Shown piece by piece: positions 55,522 to 64,000 of a stretch of 64,000 bases of DNA; the stretch's first letter is position 1; every line of letters starts with the position of its first letter. The stretch is taken from positions 248,001-312,000 of the forward strand of contig NZ_CP114780.1 in NCBI RefSeq assembly GCF_027359415.1. Reading direction: 5' to 3'. Made by a program: the position numbers and the translations under genes. Source of the DNA: Prochlorococcus marinus str. MIT 0918. GTDB taxonomy: Bacteria; Cyanobacteriota; Cyanobacteriia; PCC-6307; Cyanobiaceae. Under the pieces are notes generated by a model. That model saw only the letters and a program-made list of their open reading frames with translations, ran no database searches and was not told the origin of the DNA.

Positions 55522-58500
55522 TTACGTTGTCTCTGATAGTTTATCTAGTAAATTAGAAGAAATGTTATTTTCAATATCTGAAATCTGTGTAGCCATCTTT
55601 GTTAACCAGTCTATTAGAAATTCAACTTGTTTATAAATAGGATACATATTTAATCCTCTTGCCATCACTTCTGATGTTTTAGAACCTTTTTTAAAAACCA
55701 TTCTACCTTGTAAATGAGAATCTAAACCTTTCTTCAGTGACTTAAAGGCAGATTCAATCATTAAGGTTTCTAGTACCAAGTTTTTATTAACTACTTTTAT
55801 TCGTGAAAATCCTGTTTGTTTAGCAATTATTTTTAATTTCATTATTAATAGTAATGCTTCTACAGAAGCTGGTAATTTACCAAACCTATCTGTCCATGAT
55901 GCTGCTAATTCCACTAAACTTGCATTTGTTTGACATTCTGAAGCCTCTTTATATGCAATTAACTTTTGTTCATTATCTTTTAACCATGTAGAGGGTATAA
56001 ATGCTGTTATAGGTAAATCAATTGTTGTTTCTTCAACAATTGGAATCTTTTGACCTTTAATCTCTGCTATTGATTCTTGAAGTATTTCCATATATAAATC
56101 AAAACCAATTGCCTCCATTTGACCACTCTGCTGAACACCAATAATGTTACCTATTCCTCTTATTTCCATATCTCTCATAGCTAATTGATATCCACTTCCA
56201 AGTTCACTAAACTCTTGGATTGCTTTTAATCTTTTTATTGCATTAGTATTTATTTCAGAATGATTTGGATAAAATAACCATGCATGAGCTTGTATACCGC
56301 TTCTACCAACTCTTCCTCTTAATTGGTATAATTGTGATAAGCCAAACCTATGAGCATCCTCAATTAATATAGTATTTACTCTTGGAATATCTAATCCACT
56401 TTCTATAATCGTAGTACATAACATTAAATCAGCTTCTCCTGCATTAAAAGCAATCATTGCATTTTCAAGTTCCCCTTCATCCATACGACCATGCGCCAAT
56501 ATTATTTTAACATTGGGCACCATTTCTTTGATTTTTAACGCTACTTCTTCTATGCCGTTAATTCTAGGAACTACATAAAATATTTGCCCACCCCTACTTA
56601 TTTCATGACATATTGCACTTCTAATAACTTCAGGATCTTTATTAGTAAGATGAGTTTTTATTGATCTACGAAGTGGCGGTGGAGTTGTAATTAGACTCAT
56701 TTCTCTCACACCAGACATACTCATATATAAGGTTCTTGGTATTGGAGTAGCAGAAAGTGTTATTACATCTACATTCTTTTTTAAAGATTTTATTTTTTCT
56801 TTTTGGTTGACTCCAAATCTTTGTTCTTCATCTATTACAAGTAAACCTAAATCTTTGTATATTATTTTTTTAGATAGCAATAAATGAGTTCCTACAATTA
56901 CATCTATTTTACCTTCTTTTAGATTTGAATAAATATCTTTTTTTTCCTTACTAGATTTAAATCGGTTTAAGAGTGAGACTTTTATTGGATAAGGCGCAAA
57001 TCTATCTGTTAATGTTCTCCAATGTTGTTGTGAAAGAATAGTTGTAGGAGAGAGTAATGCAACTTGTTTTCCTGATGTTATAGCTTTAAATAACGCGCGT
57101 ATAGCTACTTCTGTTTTACCATAGCCAACATCACCACAGATTAATCTATCCATAGGAATAGATTTTTCCATATCATTTTTGATATCAATAACTGCTTTTA
57201 ATTGATCTGGTGTAGCTTTGTAGGGAAATGCATCCTCTAGTTCCTGTTGCCAGGGACCATCTTCTGGAAATGCATATCCTTTTGTCGTAGACCTTTCAGC
57301 ATATAGTTTGATTAAATCTATAGCAACCTTATTAATTGATTTACTAGCCTTTTCCTTTGCTTTAAGCCAACTAGTTCCTCCTAGCTTGTTTATTTTAGGG
57401 TTTGTACCATAAGATGATCTATATCTTCCAAGTGAATTAAGTTGATCAGCAGCTACCCTTAATGTTCCATCAAGATACTGAACTAGAAGGTAATCTCTAC
57501 TCTCATTATTTACTATAAATTTTTCTATTTTTAGAAATTTACCTATTCCATGGTTACGATGAACTACATAGTCTCCAGAGGAAAGTTTATTAGGATTTAT
57601 TTTTTTACTAGAAGCTGTTTTTCTTTTTCGTATGTATCCAGTAGTTGATATAAGATTTTGACCAAATATTTCTTTATCTGTTATTACTAAAACTTTCCAG
57701 GCTACTAAGTCTATACCTTCAATATCTACATTTGAATTAACCTTTAGTGCTAATGGAGTTTTTACTCCAATAATGTCTTTGATAAACTTATCTGAATTAT
57801 TTTGTATAAACTTAACGTAACATTCATGCTCTTCAAGAAGAGCTGAAGTTCTACTAGGTTGAGCAGAATATAACCATATAGAGTATTTTTTCTTTTGGTA
57901 TGAACGTATTAATTCAGCTAATTTACTAAAATGATTTGGATAGCTAGCTATTGATTTTGTTGGAAGTTCAAAATAATTATTATCTTTATCCGATGTGGTT
58001 ATTGGGTTGTAATTAATACCTATATAAGATTGTAATATTTTATATAATGCATCATTATCATAATATAAAGACCTTAATTCTTCTTGGTTCAATTCATTAT
58101 TAACATTATTTAAATATTCTTTAAGGGTTAGATCTACATGTTTCAACCAGTTATCAGTGTGGACTTTACATTGTTGTTCATCATCGATTACTAAGAATGT
58201 ATCCTTATCAAGGTAATCTAATAGAGAAGCTTTATATAACTTTTTTATATCATTGGTTTTTAATGGATTTTCCGTTTGGTGATAATCAATTTCATTATCT
58301 GTAAGACAAAAGTTATAATTAACTGGTGTAATTGACAAATTATTTATAGTATCTAGTGATCTTTGTGTAATTGGATCGAATTCTTTAAGTTTTTCTATTT
58401 GATCCCCGAATAATTCAAGTCTTATAGGCAACTCATTATTTACTGCATAAATATCTATTATATCTCCTCTTCTACTCCATTGTCCTTCTTCCTCTATAGT

Positions 58501-59007
58501 ATTTGTTTTATGATAACCCAGAAGTGATAATTTCTTACAAAATTCAGATAAATCCAAATTAGCTCCTATTTCAATATTAATAGAGTTATTGTTCACTTCA
58601 TTGATTGAGGGTAAGTGAGGCTGAAGAGACTTCTCTGTTGTTATTATTGCCAATGAACTTATATCTTTATGTCTAATCAATTCGCTTAATACACTTAATT
58701 GACCCCAAATAATTTCATTTGATACGTTAATAGATTCAAATGGTGATGATTCACTTGTAGGATAAAATAATGTTTTTTTCCATCCCATAAGTTGTATTAA
58801 AGAAAACCACCTTGAAGCTTCTTCTAATGTAGGAAGTATTATTAAAAGTGGTTTCTTTGATTTTTTTGCTAGAACTGATGCTATTATTGCTCTCGCTGAT
58901 CTAGAACCCTTAGAAATTTTTAATCTCTTAATAGTGGTAATTCTTAAGTATATTTCTTCTATTAAATTAGTATCTAGAAGGTTATTTATTAAAGATCTAA
59001 GTGCCAT
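55522..59007 (-). CDS. mfd: Transcription-repair coupling factor
   Basis: A 1161-aa protein. The N-terminal third resembles UvrB domains (FYPTSESSPFES, QWSRRGDIIDIYAV). A CarD-like RNA-polymerase-interacting domain follows at about 470-540 (SGDYVVHRNHGIGKF). The RecG-like motor domain has Walker A ICGDVGYGKTEVA, DEEQRFG, SATPIPRTLYMS and RVGRSG. A C-terminal regulatory domain ends the chain. It removes RNA polymerase stalled at lesions and recruits UvrA. The length is normal, and the ATG at 59007 is at the expected position. Confidence 0.96.
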   Translation of the reverse strand: MALRSLINNLLDTNLIEEIYLRITTIKRLKISKGSRSARAIIASVLAKKSKKPLLIILPTLEEASRWFSLIQLMGWKKTLFYPTSESSPFESINVSNEIIWGQLSVLSELIRHKDISSLAIITTEKSLQPHLPSINEVNNNSINIEIGANLDLSEFCKKLSLLGYHKTNTIEEEGQWSRRGDIIDIYAVNNELPIRLELFGDQIEKLKEFDPITQRSLDTINNLSITPVNYNFCLTDNEIDYHQTENPLKTNDIKKLYKASLLDYLDKDTFLVIDDEQQCKVHTDNWLKHVDLTLKEYLNNVNNELNQEELRSLYYDNDALYKILQSYIGINYNPITTSDKDNNYFELPTKSIASYPNHFSKLAELIRSYQKKKYSIWLYSAQPSRTSALLEEHECYVKFIQNNSDKFIKDIIGVKTPLALKVNSNVDIEGIDLVAWKVLVITDKEIFGQNLISTTGYIRKRKTASSKKINPNKLSSGDYVVHRNHGIGKFLKIEKFIVNNESRDYLLVQYLDGTLRVAADQLNSLGRYRSSYGTNPKINKLGGTSWLKAKEKASKSINKVAIDLIKLYAERSTTKGYAFPEDGPWQQELEDAFPYKATPDQLKAVIDIKNDMEKSIPMDRLICGDVGYGKTEVAIRALFKAITSGKQVALLSPTTILSQQHWRTLTDRFAPYPIKVSLLNRFKSSKEKKDIYSNLKEGKIDVIVGTHLLLSKKIIYKDLGLLVIDEEQRFGVNQKEKIKSLKKNVDVITLSATPIPRTLYMSMSGVREMSLITTPPPLRRSIKTHLTNKDPEVIRSAICHEISRGGQIFYVVPRINGIEEVALKIKEMVPNVKIILAHGRMDEGELENAMIAFNAGEADLMLCTTIIESGLDIPRVNTILIEDAHRFGLSQLYQLRGRVGRSGIQAHAWLFYPNHSEINTNAIKRLKAIQEFSELGSGYQLAMRDMEIRGIGNIIGVQQSGQMEAIGFDLYMEILQESIAEIKGQKIPIVEETTIDLPITAFIPSTWLKDNEQKLIAYKEASECQTNASLVELAASWTDRFGKLPASVEALLLIMKLKIIAKQTGFSRIKVVNKNLVLETLMIESAFKSLKKGLDSHLQGRMVFKKGSKTSEVMARGLNMYPIYKQVEFLIDWLTKMATQISDIENNISSNLLDKLSETT

Positions 59008-59019
59008 TAATGTTATTAT

Positions 59020-59035
59020 ATTATAATATTATAAT
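59020..59035. repeat. 16-bp AT palindrome upstream of mfd
   Basis: ATTATAATATTATAAT is a perfect palindrome within a longer run of alternating ATTAT units in the 39-bp gap between mfd and the gene at 59047. It also contains -10-like sequences for mfd. Alternation this regular may be just low complexity. Confidence 0.5.
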
Positions 59036-59046
59036 AATATCACATT

Positions 59047-59751
59047 TTACTCTGATACATTGTCTAGTTTAGATATAAGCATCAGGTTAAACTTCAATAA
59101 TTCTTTGTTTTCTAATTCAGATCTACTATTCTTACTAAAATTATTTTTAAGATATTCTCTCGCATAATTCAAGTCCCACCCAAGTTTTTTAATCATATTA
59201 TCAGATAGTAATATCATTTGATCTTTGTCTATAAATCTTTTTAAACTAGAGATACCTTCGCCTTCTCTTATTTGTTGTAATAATTTAATTAATAAAATTA
59301 TTTCTTGATATTCTGTTATTCTATTTCTATCTTTATAACCTAATGTTTTTTCAATAAAATCATTTTCTTGAGCCTTTGACCATCCAATTCTTTTAAGATT
59401 AACTTCTATTTGAGATAATTCTTTGCTCCAGTCTTGAGGCTCATCATTTTTATTGTCACTGTTCAGTTTGTCTTTAAAAGAATCCGATCTCTTAATTGAA
59501 TTATCAGTTTTTATTTTTGGATCGTTCTTTCCTATAACTTTTGAATTATAATTAGAATTATTATTTTGACTTGGGATTATAATTTTTGTTTGTATTCTTT
59601 CCACTAAACTATTAATAGCAAGTTCCTCTGCTTCTTTTACATTTGAGGCTTGACCTAGGCTACTTCCTAGTTTTTCATTATTTTCATATCCAGTAATTCT
59701 TACAATAATATTGTTAGAATCAACGTGACAGAGTTCAGAGAAAAACTTCAT
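59047..59751 (-). CDS. Conserved cyanobacterial protein, function unknown
   Basis: A 234-aa soluble protein. The first 55 residues (SNNIIVRITGYENNEKLGSSLGQASNVKEAEELA) look like an alpha-beta domain reminiscent of dsRNA-binding folds. A low-complexity Asn/Lys/Ser linker follows (about 60-105), then a helical domain (DWSKELSQIEVNLKRIGWSKAQE, SRITEYQEIILLIKLLQQI-like). It lies just upstream of mfd on the same strand. I cannot name a family. Confidence 0.6.
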   Translation of the reverse strand: MKFFSELCHVDSNNIIVRITGYENNEKLGSSLGQASNVKEAEELAINSLVERIQTKIIIPSQNNNSNYNSKVIGKNDPKIKTDNSIKRSDSFKDKLNSDNKNDEPQDWSKELSQIEVNLKRIGWSKAQENDFIEKTLGYKDRNRITEYQEIILLIKLLQQIREGEGISSLKRFIDKDQMILLSDNMIKKLGWDLNYAREYLKNNFSKNSRSELENKELLKFNLMLISKLDNVSE

Positions 59752-59830
59752 TCGATGTTCCTGTTGTAATTATTATTTAGAAAAACATTTTCTTGTCATC
59801 TCTATTAAGCTTACTTGAAATAAGCAATTT

Positions 59831-60547
59831 GTGCTTTATTTAATGGACTCAGCCTCATTAGATATATTAACTCCTGTTCTTGACGGAATAGATCGTTGGG
59901 CAGAGTTGGCACCATTATTGCCATTGTTAGTCTTATTGGAGCTTGTTCTGTCAGCAGATAACGCTGTGGCTTTAGCGTCTATTACAAGGCAACTAAATAA
60001 TCTCGAATTACAAAAGAAATCATTAAATATTGGTATTGCTATTTCTTTGATTTTACGTATTATTCTTATTCTTGCAGCAAATATAATTATTAAATATTCT
60101 TTTATTCAACTAATAGCAGCAATTTATCTTCTTTCACTTTGTTTTAATAAGTTTGTTTTCTCTGATAGAAATGATAATGAAGATATAATAGATAAACAAA
60201 CTTCCAATTCTTTTTTTAAGGTTACATTATTATTAGCATTAACAGATTTAGCTTTTTCTATTGATAGTGTAACTGCAGCAGTTGCTATTAGTGATCAAAT
60301 TCTACTTGTAATTACAGGAGCTTTTGTAGGTGTTATTGCTCTTAGGTTTACTACAGGATTTTTTATTAGATGGTTAGAGATATTTATTAATCTTGAAAAT
60401 GCAGGTTATATAGCTGTTGGCCTTGTTTCCATTAAATTACTTATTAAGCTTATATTTCCTGAATTATTTATTCCGGAGTATACTTTTTTTATAATATTAC
60501 TCCTAGTTTTTATTTGGGGATTCTCTAAACGTATTGTTAATGAATAA
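59831..60547 (+). CDS. TerC/Alx-family membrane protein
   Basis: A 238-aa protein with about seven helices. It has the TerC hallmark LLELVLSADNAVALASI (the acidic Asp-Asn pair) and the second LALTDLAFSIDSVTAA motif. TerC proteins move or handle metal ions such as manganese, and a chloroplast member is needed for thylakoid membrane protein insertion. The start is GTG at 59831; an ATG at 59843 is an equal alternative. It is divergent from the gene at 59751. Confidence 0.85.
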   Translation: MLYLMDSASLDILTPVLDGIDRWAELAPLLPLLVLLELVLSADNAVALASITRQLNNLELQKKSLNIGIAISLILRIILILAANIIIKYSFIQLIAAIYLLSLCFNKFVFSDRNDNEDIIDKQTSNSFFKVTLLLALTDLAFSIDSVTAAVAISDQILLVITGAFVGVIALRFTTGFFIRWLEIFINLENAGYIAVGLVSIKLLIKLIFPELFIPEYTFFIILLLVFIWGFSKRIVNE

Positions 60548-60550
60548 TAT

Positions 60551-61570
60551 TTAGCCTTTAAATTTTATTACATCTCTAAACTTGTTATTGTTCATTATTT
60601 GTTGTATTAATGATTTGCCTGAATTAATTTTCTTTCCTTCAACTTTTGCTTTTCTTATTAATATATAACCAGTTTTAGCTTTAATAACTAAGCCTTCGTC
60701 ACCTAAAATACCTATTAGTTCTCCAGCTTTTGACTCATGTGACTTTCTAATTTCATTTATATTAAATTCTTTTATAAAGTTTATATAGGTATTTGACTGG
60801 ATTAATTCGATTGCTTCTAATATTTTTATTCTTTTATTTTCTAATATTGTATAGGCGTTTGGATATAGTCCTAGAACTTTTTGCTGAATTTCGTAACTGC
60901 TACTATTCCAATTAATTAGATATTCTGATTTATCTATTAGATTTGCATATGTTGGATTTCTATTAAGTTTATATTGTTCTGTAAGTTTTAATTTGCTTTT
61001 ACTATCTTTTGCCTTTTGTATTATTACTAGTGATTCTAGTAATGCTTCTGATGATAATTCACTTAATATTGAGCTTAATTCTTCTGCATTAACTTTAGGT
61101 TCGATCTTTGTATTCTTTTCTAATAAAATAGGTCCAGTATCTAGCCCTTCTTCCATTAACATTATTGCTATTCCTGTTTCTTTATCTCCTTCTATCACTG
61201 ATCTTTGTATTGGTGCTGCACCTCTCCATCTAGGCAATAAAGATGCATGTATGTTCCAGCAACCATATTTAGGTTGTTTAAGTACATTCTTAGGTAATAT
61301 TTGTCCAAATGCCACAACTACATATATATCAGCTTTCATTTCATTAATTTGAGATTGTACCTCTATGTCTTTTTTTATATTAGTAGGTGTAAAAACAGGT
61401 ATATTCATTTCTATAGCTTTTTCTTTAACTGGCGAATAACATATCTTTTTACCTCTACTTCTCTTTCTATCTGGTTGAGTAACAACAGCAATGATTTTAT
61501 GGTTACTATTTATTAGTGAATTAAATATAGGTATACAATATTTAGGTGTTCCCCAGAATATTATATTCAT
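60551..61570 (-). CDS. fmt: Methionyl-tRNA formyltransferase
   Basis: A 339-aa enzyme that formylates the initiator Met-tRNA. It has WGTPKYCIPIFNSL at the N-terminus, the catalytic block NIHASLLPRWRGAAPIQRS (Asn, His) and EGLDTGPILL with the catalytic Asp. The C-terminal OB-like domain includes VLGLYPNAYTILENKRIKI. Its ATG overlaps the pmbA stop by 4 bp, so it is the last gene of the tldD-pmbA-fmt operon. Confidence 0.95.
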   Translation of the reverse strand: MNIIFWGTPKYCIPIFNSLINSNHKIIAVVTQPDRKRSRGKKICYSPVKEKAIEMNIPVFTPTNIKKDIEVQSQINEMKADIYVVVAFGQILPKNVLKQPKYGCWNIHASLLPRWRGAAPIQRSVIEGDKETGIAIMLMEEGLDTGPILLEKNTKIEPKVNAEELSSILSELSSEALLESLVIIQKAKDSKSKLKLTEQYKLNRNPTYANLIDKSEYLINWNSSSYEIQQKVLGLYPNAYTILENKRIKILEAIELIQSNTYINFIKEFNINEIRKSHESKAGELIGILGDEGLVIKAKTGYILIRKAKVEGKKINSGKSLIQQIMNNNKFRDVIKFKG

Positions 61571-62940
61571 GAATCACCAGTTATTGATAACTCATTAATC
61601 CAAATATGAGGAGAAACCCCTTGATGAGTTTCAAATTGCTTATTTTCTATTTGAATAATATTATTTAATAGACTAATTATGTCTCCTGCTATAGTTGCAG
61701 ACTCAATAGATTTCTTCATTCCATTTTTAACTAACCATCCATCAAATGGAAGTGAAAATGATCCTTGACTAGCTTTTATTCCTGCATGTAATGCATTAAG
61801 ATTCTCTACCAAAACAAATGTTTCTTTAGATTTCTCAAAATTTAAGTTTGGGCAAAGGGATACTATTCCATCACTTTTTGATATGACAGGCCAGTCTGGC
61901 GAAACAGATGCTTTTGCTCCTATCGATGCATGGCCAGTAGGATTAACACCATATTCCCTTGCTGTAGCCTCTGAATGTATAAAGTTTTTTAGAGTACCAT
62001 CTTTAATGATAATAATATCTTGTGTAGGAGTACCTTCTCCGTCGAAGGTAAAGGCTCCTATATTAGATTTATGAAGTCCATTGTCACTTAGAGATAATAT
62101 CTCACTAGCCACTTGATTACCGATTGATTCCTTCGTAGATAAACTAACCCCATCAATCACGGACCTAGCGTTATATATATTACTAAAGGCTGTTATAAGA
62201 TCTAGGAAAGCTTCTGGTTTAAAACAAACTAAATACTTTCCTGTTGTTATTGGATGATAATCTAAATGATCGATAGTTCTTGTTGCAGCTTCTTTAATAC
62301 AATTATTAATATCAAGTTCATTTACACCATGAGCTAACTTTATTGATCCTGAACTTCTAGGCTTTCTACCATTTTCTTCTGCTCTAGCAAAAAGATATAG
62401 ACTGGCTTGTGTTAGTAACATATGTCTTACTGCACCCTCACTATTAATATATACTCGTTCATATCTATTTTCTGACAGTCCATTATATGGAACACTTTTT
62501 ATAGAATTATGGCTATTAATAAGATCACTTTCAGCTTCTATTAATAGATTTATTAGTTTTGTTATCCCAACTGATTCTCTAATTGGCCGCTTAATTAATG
62601 GAAGATCAGTTTTAGATAGTTTGGAGAAATCAGGAGTTTCATTATTGTTACCAAACATACTAGCTTCTAGAGCTTTATTAAGTGCTTTTCTAAGACCTAC
62701 ATCTGATAAATCTGATGTACTTGTTGTTCCAACTAAATTCTCACTATTCCATACTCTTATTGTTATATTACTTTTTTGAGAAGCTTTAGTTTGCTTTGGT
62801 TCACCTTTGTCAATTTGTACTGATATGTCATTATTTACTGAAGCTCCAAAGTCCCACTTTTTAATATTAATTTCTTTTGATAAAGTGTTTAACTTATCTT
62901 TTAAAAATAATTCATTAATTAGAGTGCTTTTATTATTCAT
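61567..62940 (-). CDS. pmbA: PmbA/TldE metalloprotease-complex subunit
   Basis: A 457-aa TldD/PmbA family protein with the C-terminal INPTGHASIGAKASVSPDW-like glycine block and FVLVENLNALHAGIKASQGSFSLPFDGWLVKNG. It lacks the HExxxH motif seen in TldD, as expected for TldE. The pair forms a heterodimeric protease acting on unfolded or modified peptides, for example in microcin or antitoxin processing. It overlaps tldD by 1 bp (TAATG). Confidence 0.92.
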   Translation of the reverse strand: MNNKSTLINELFLKDKLNTLSKEINIKKWDFGASVNNDISVQIDKGEPKQTKASQKSNITIRVWNSENLVGTTSTSDLSDVGLRKALNKALEASMFGNNNETPDFSKLSKTDLPLIKRPIRESVGITKLINLLIEAESDLINSHNSIKSVPYNGLSENRYERVYINSEGAVRHMLLTQASLYLFARAEENGRKPRSSGSIKLAHGVNELDINNCIKEAATRTIDHLDYHPITTGKYLVCFKPEAFLDLITAFSNIYNARSVIDGVSLSTKESIGNQVASEILSLSDNGLHKSNIGAFTFDGEGTPTQDIIIIKDGTLKNFIHSEATAREYGVNPTGHASIGAKASVSPDWPVISKSDGIVSLCPNLNFEKSKETFVLVENLNALHAGIKASQGSFSLPFDGWLVKNGMKKSIESATIAGDIISLLNNIIQIENKQFETHQGVSPHIWINELSITGDS

Positions 62941-64000
62941 TATCTTCCTCCAATGGTTATTGAATCAACCTTTATATGTGGTTGTCCGACGGTAACATTT
63001 ATATTCCCACTGACAGAACCACAGAACCCAGCAGCAAGATCAAGATCATCTGCACACATTGATATTCTGGGCATAATGTCTATTGCTTCTCCAATTAATG
63101 TTGCTCCTTTTACTGGTTCAGTTAATTTGCCATTCTTTATTAGATAACCTTCTTCAACAGAAAAGTTAAATTGTCCTGTTGCTCCAACGCTACCTCCTCC
63201 CATTGATTTGCAATAGATTCCTTGATCAATACTTTCAATTAATTCATTAACTTTATAGGGACCTTTTTCTATATATGTGTTTCTCATACGACTAGCAGCA
63301 GCGAAAGCATAGCTTTGTCTTCTTCCACTACCGGTTCTTGCATGCCCAGTTCGCAACTCTCCTGCTCTATCACTTAGAAATTGTTTTAATACACCATTTT
63401 TGATAAGTATTGTTTTTTGTGTTTCCATACCTTCATCATCCATAGAAATTGATCCAAATGCTCCTTCACTAAGGCCTTCATCTATTGCTGTTACAGCCTT
63501 ATTTGCAATTTGATGGTTTAGTTTATGTTCAAAAGGGGTAGTTCCTCTTTCGATCTGAGTTGTTTCGAGTAGATGACCGCATGCCTCATGAAAAATTACA
63601 CCACCAAATTTATTGGCTAGAACTGCAGGCATTTGTCCAGCATTTACATATTTTGCATAAAGCATTTTATTTGCACTTTCATTAATTTCTTGGGCTGTTT
63701 CATCGGCGTTCCATTCAATAAGAGCACGGGGTTGTGATGATGAACCTAATCTTCTTCCAATTGATGATCGATTCTTTTTGTCTGCTGCTAAAACATTTAC
63801 TCCAATAGATTGATATAATCTTAAATCTCTAGCAAAAGTTCCGTCACTTGAAGCGACAATAACTTCTTGTATGGTTTTTGAATAACTTCCTCTTCTCACA
63901 TTTAATTTTGGACCATACTTCCTTAGATGGTTTGTTGCTTCTAATATTTTTTTACTACTTTCTTGAAGAGATGGACAGTCTGATAGAAATTGGTTTTTAT
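62940..64000 (-). CDS. tldD: TldD metalloprotease subunit, N-terminus outside the window
   Basis: The zinc motif HEACGH is visible in [16 protein letters not shown], with the C-terminal [23 protein letters not shown] region. A GTG at 63897-63899 is internal. The same frame stays open to position 64000, encoding [20 protein letters not shown], so the true start is beyond the window. It partners with PmbA/TldE encoded next door. Only about 350 of the usual 460-480 residues are present here. Confidence 0.92.
   Translation of the reverse strand, partial: KNQFLSDCPSLQESSKKILEATNHLRKYGPKLNVRRGSYSKTIQEVIVASSDGTFARDLRLYQSIGVNVLAADKKNRSSIGRRLGSSSQPRALIEWNADETAQEINESANKMLYAKYVNAGQMPAVLANKFGGVIFHEACGHLLETTQIERGTTPFEHKLNHQIANKAVTAIDEGLSEGAFGSISMDDEGMETQKTILIKNGVLKQFLSDRAGELRTGHARTGSGRRQSYAFAAASRMRNTYIEKGPYKVNELIESIDQGIYCKSMGGGSVGATGQFNFSVEEGYLIKNGKLTEPVKGATLIGEAIDIMPRISMCADDLDLAAGFCGSVSGNINVTVGQPHIKVDSITIGGR

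Noticed and set aside
55370-55636. 88-codon plus-strand ORF running into the end of mfd
   Set aside because: Its second half is antisense to the mfd C-terminus and its composition is that of a shadow frame. The first part falls in the candidate RNA region. No resemblance to a known protein.

Overview
The window comes from an AT-rich marine picocyanobacterium, almost certainly Prochlorococcus; the exact clade cannot be fixed by eye. The evidence is the gene content: solanesyl diphosphate synthase, SipA (DUF3148), a CPP1-like protein, DUF3531, a DUF92/VTE6-like protein, Psb32-like and PetP-like (DUF2862) proteins, a 6S RNA gene directly behind purK, frequent TTG starts, very short intergenic gaps and no sigma-54 or enteric-type features. 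No rRNA, tRNA, CRISPR array, transposase or integrase was recognised.

Positions 1-38500 are mostly conserved core genome. In order they hold: the tail of an unknown gene; nitrilase, cell-wall amidase, murI and sds; a HAD phosphatase; acs; a methyltransferase; glnA with a well-formed NtcA promoter; a serine/alanine-glyoxylate aminotransferase; tadA; a PLP decarboxylase; the bioY-lspA-GTPase operon; sipA and prfC; a CPP1-like gene; an ECF-type ATPase with hslO; DUF3531, rsmE and a VTE6-like kinase; a minus-strand operon aminotransferase-phnD-phnC-phnE-GDSL hydrolase; a type-4 uracil-DNA glycosylase; ispG; ctpA; nadA and a divergent phosphoesterase; a glycosyltransferase-like gene; psb32; midA-like; aroB; and purK followed by 6S RNA.

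Positions 38950-51920 form an accessory surface-polysaccharide island. A tightly overlapped plus-strand cassette encodes two zinc alcohol/polyol dehydrogenases, a GT2 polyprenol-phosphate glycosyltransferase, a GDPD-like protein, a ribulose-phosphate epimerase, a TIM-barrel sugar-phosphate isomerase, a tandem two-domain nucleotidyltransferase, GtrA and two polytopic membrane proteins. Wzz-like and Wza-like export genes face it on the minus strand. Together they look like a pathway that makes, activates, attaches and exports an unusual ketose- or polyol-derived cell-surface decoration.

Positions 52100-55520 are a run of very small genes: a Trp-rich DUF2389 protein, DoxX, a PetP-like protein and several unknowns, some under 60 aa. 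It ends in a 474-bp gene-free stretch with a candidate non-coding RNA. Positions 55522-64000 return to core genes: mfd, a conserved unknown, a TerC-family protein, and the overlapping tldD-pmbA-fmt operon, with tldD cut by the window edge.

Points most worth a second look are: nadA and its divergent phosphoesterase neighbour, neither of which has an ATG, GTG or TTG in the right place; a uracil-DNA glycosylase that has lost all four iron-sulfur cysteines of its family; the sugar/polyol cassette; and the candidate RNA at about 55.3 kb.
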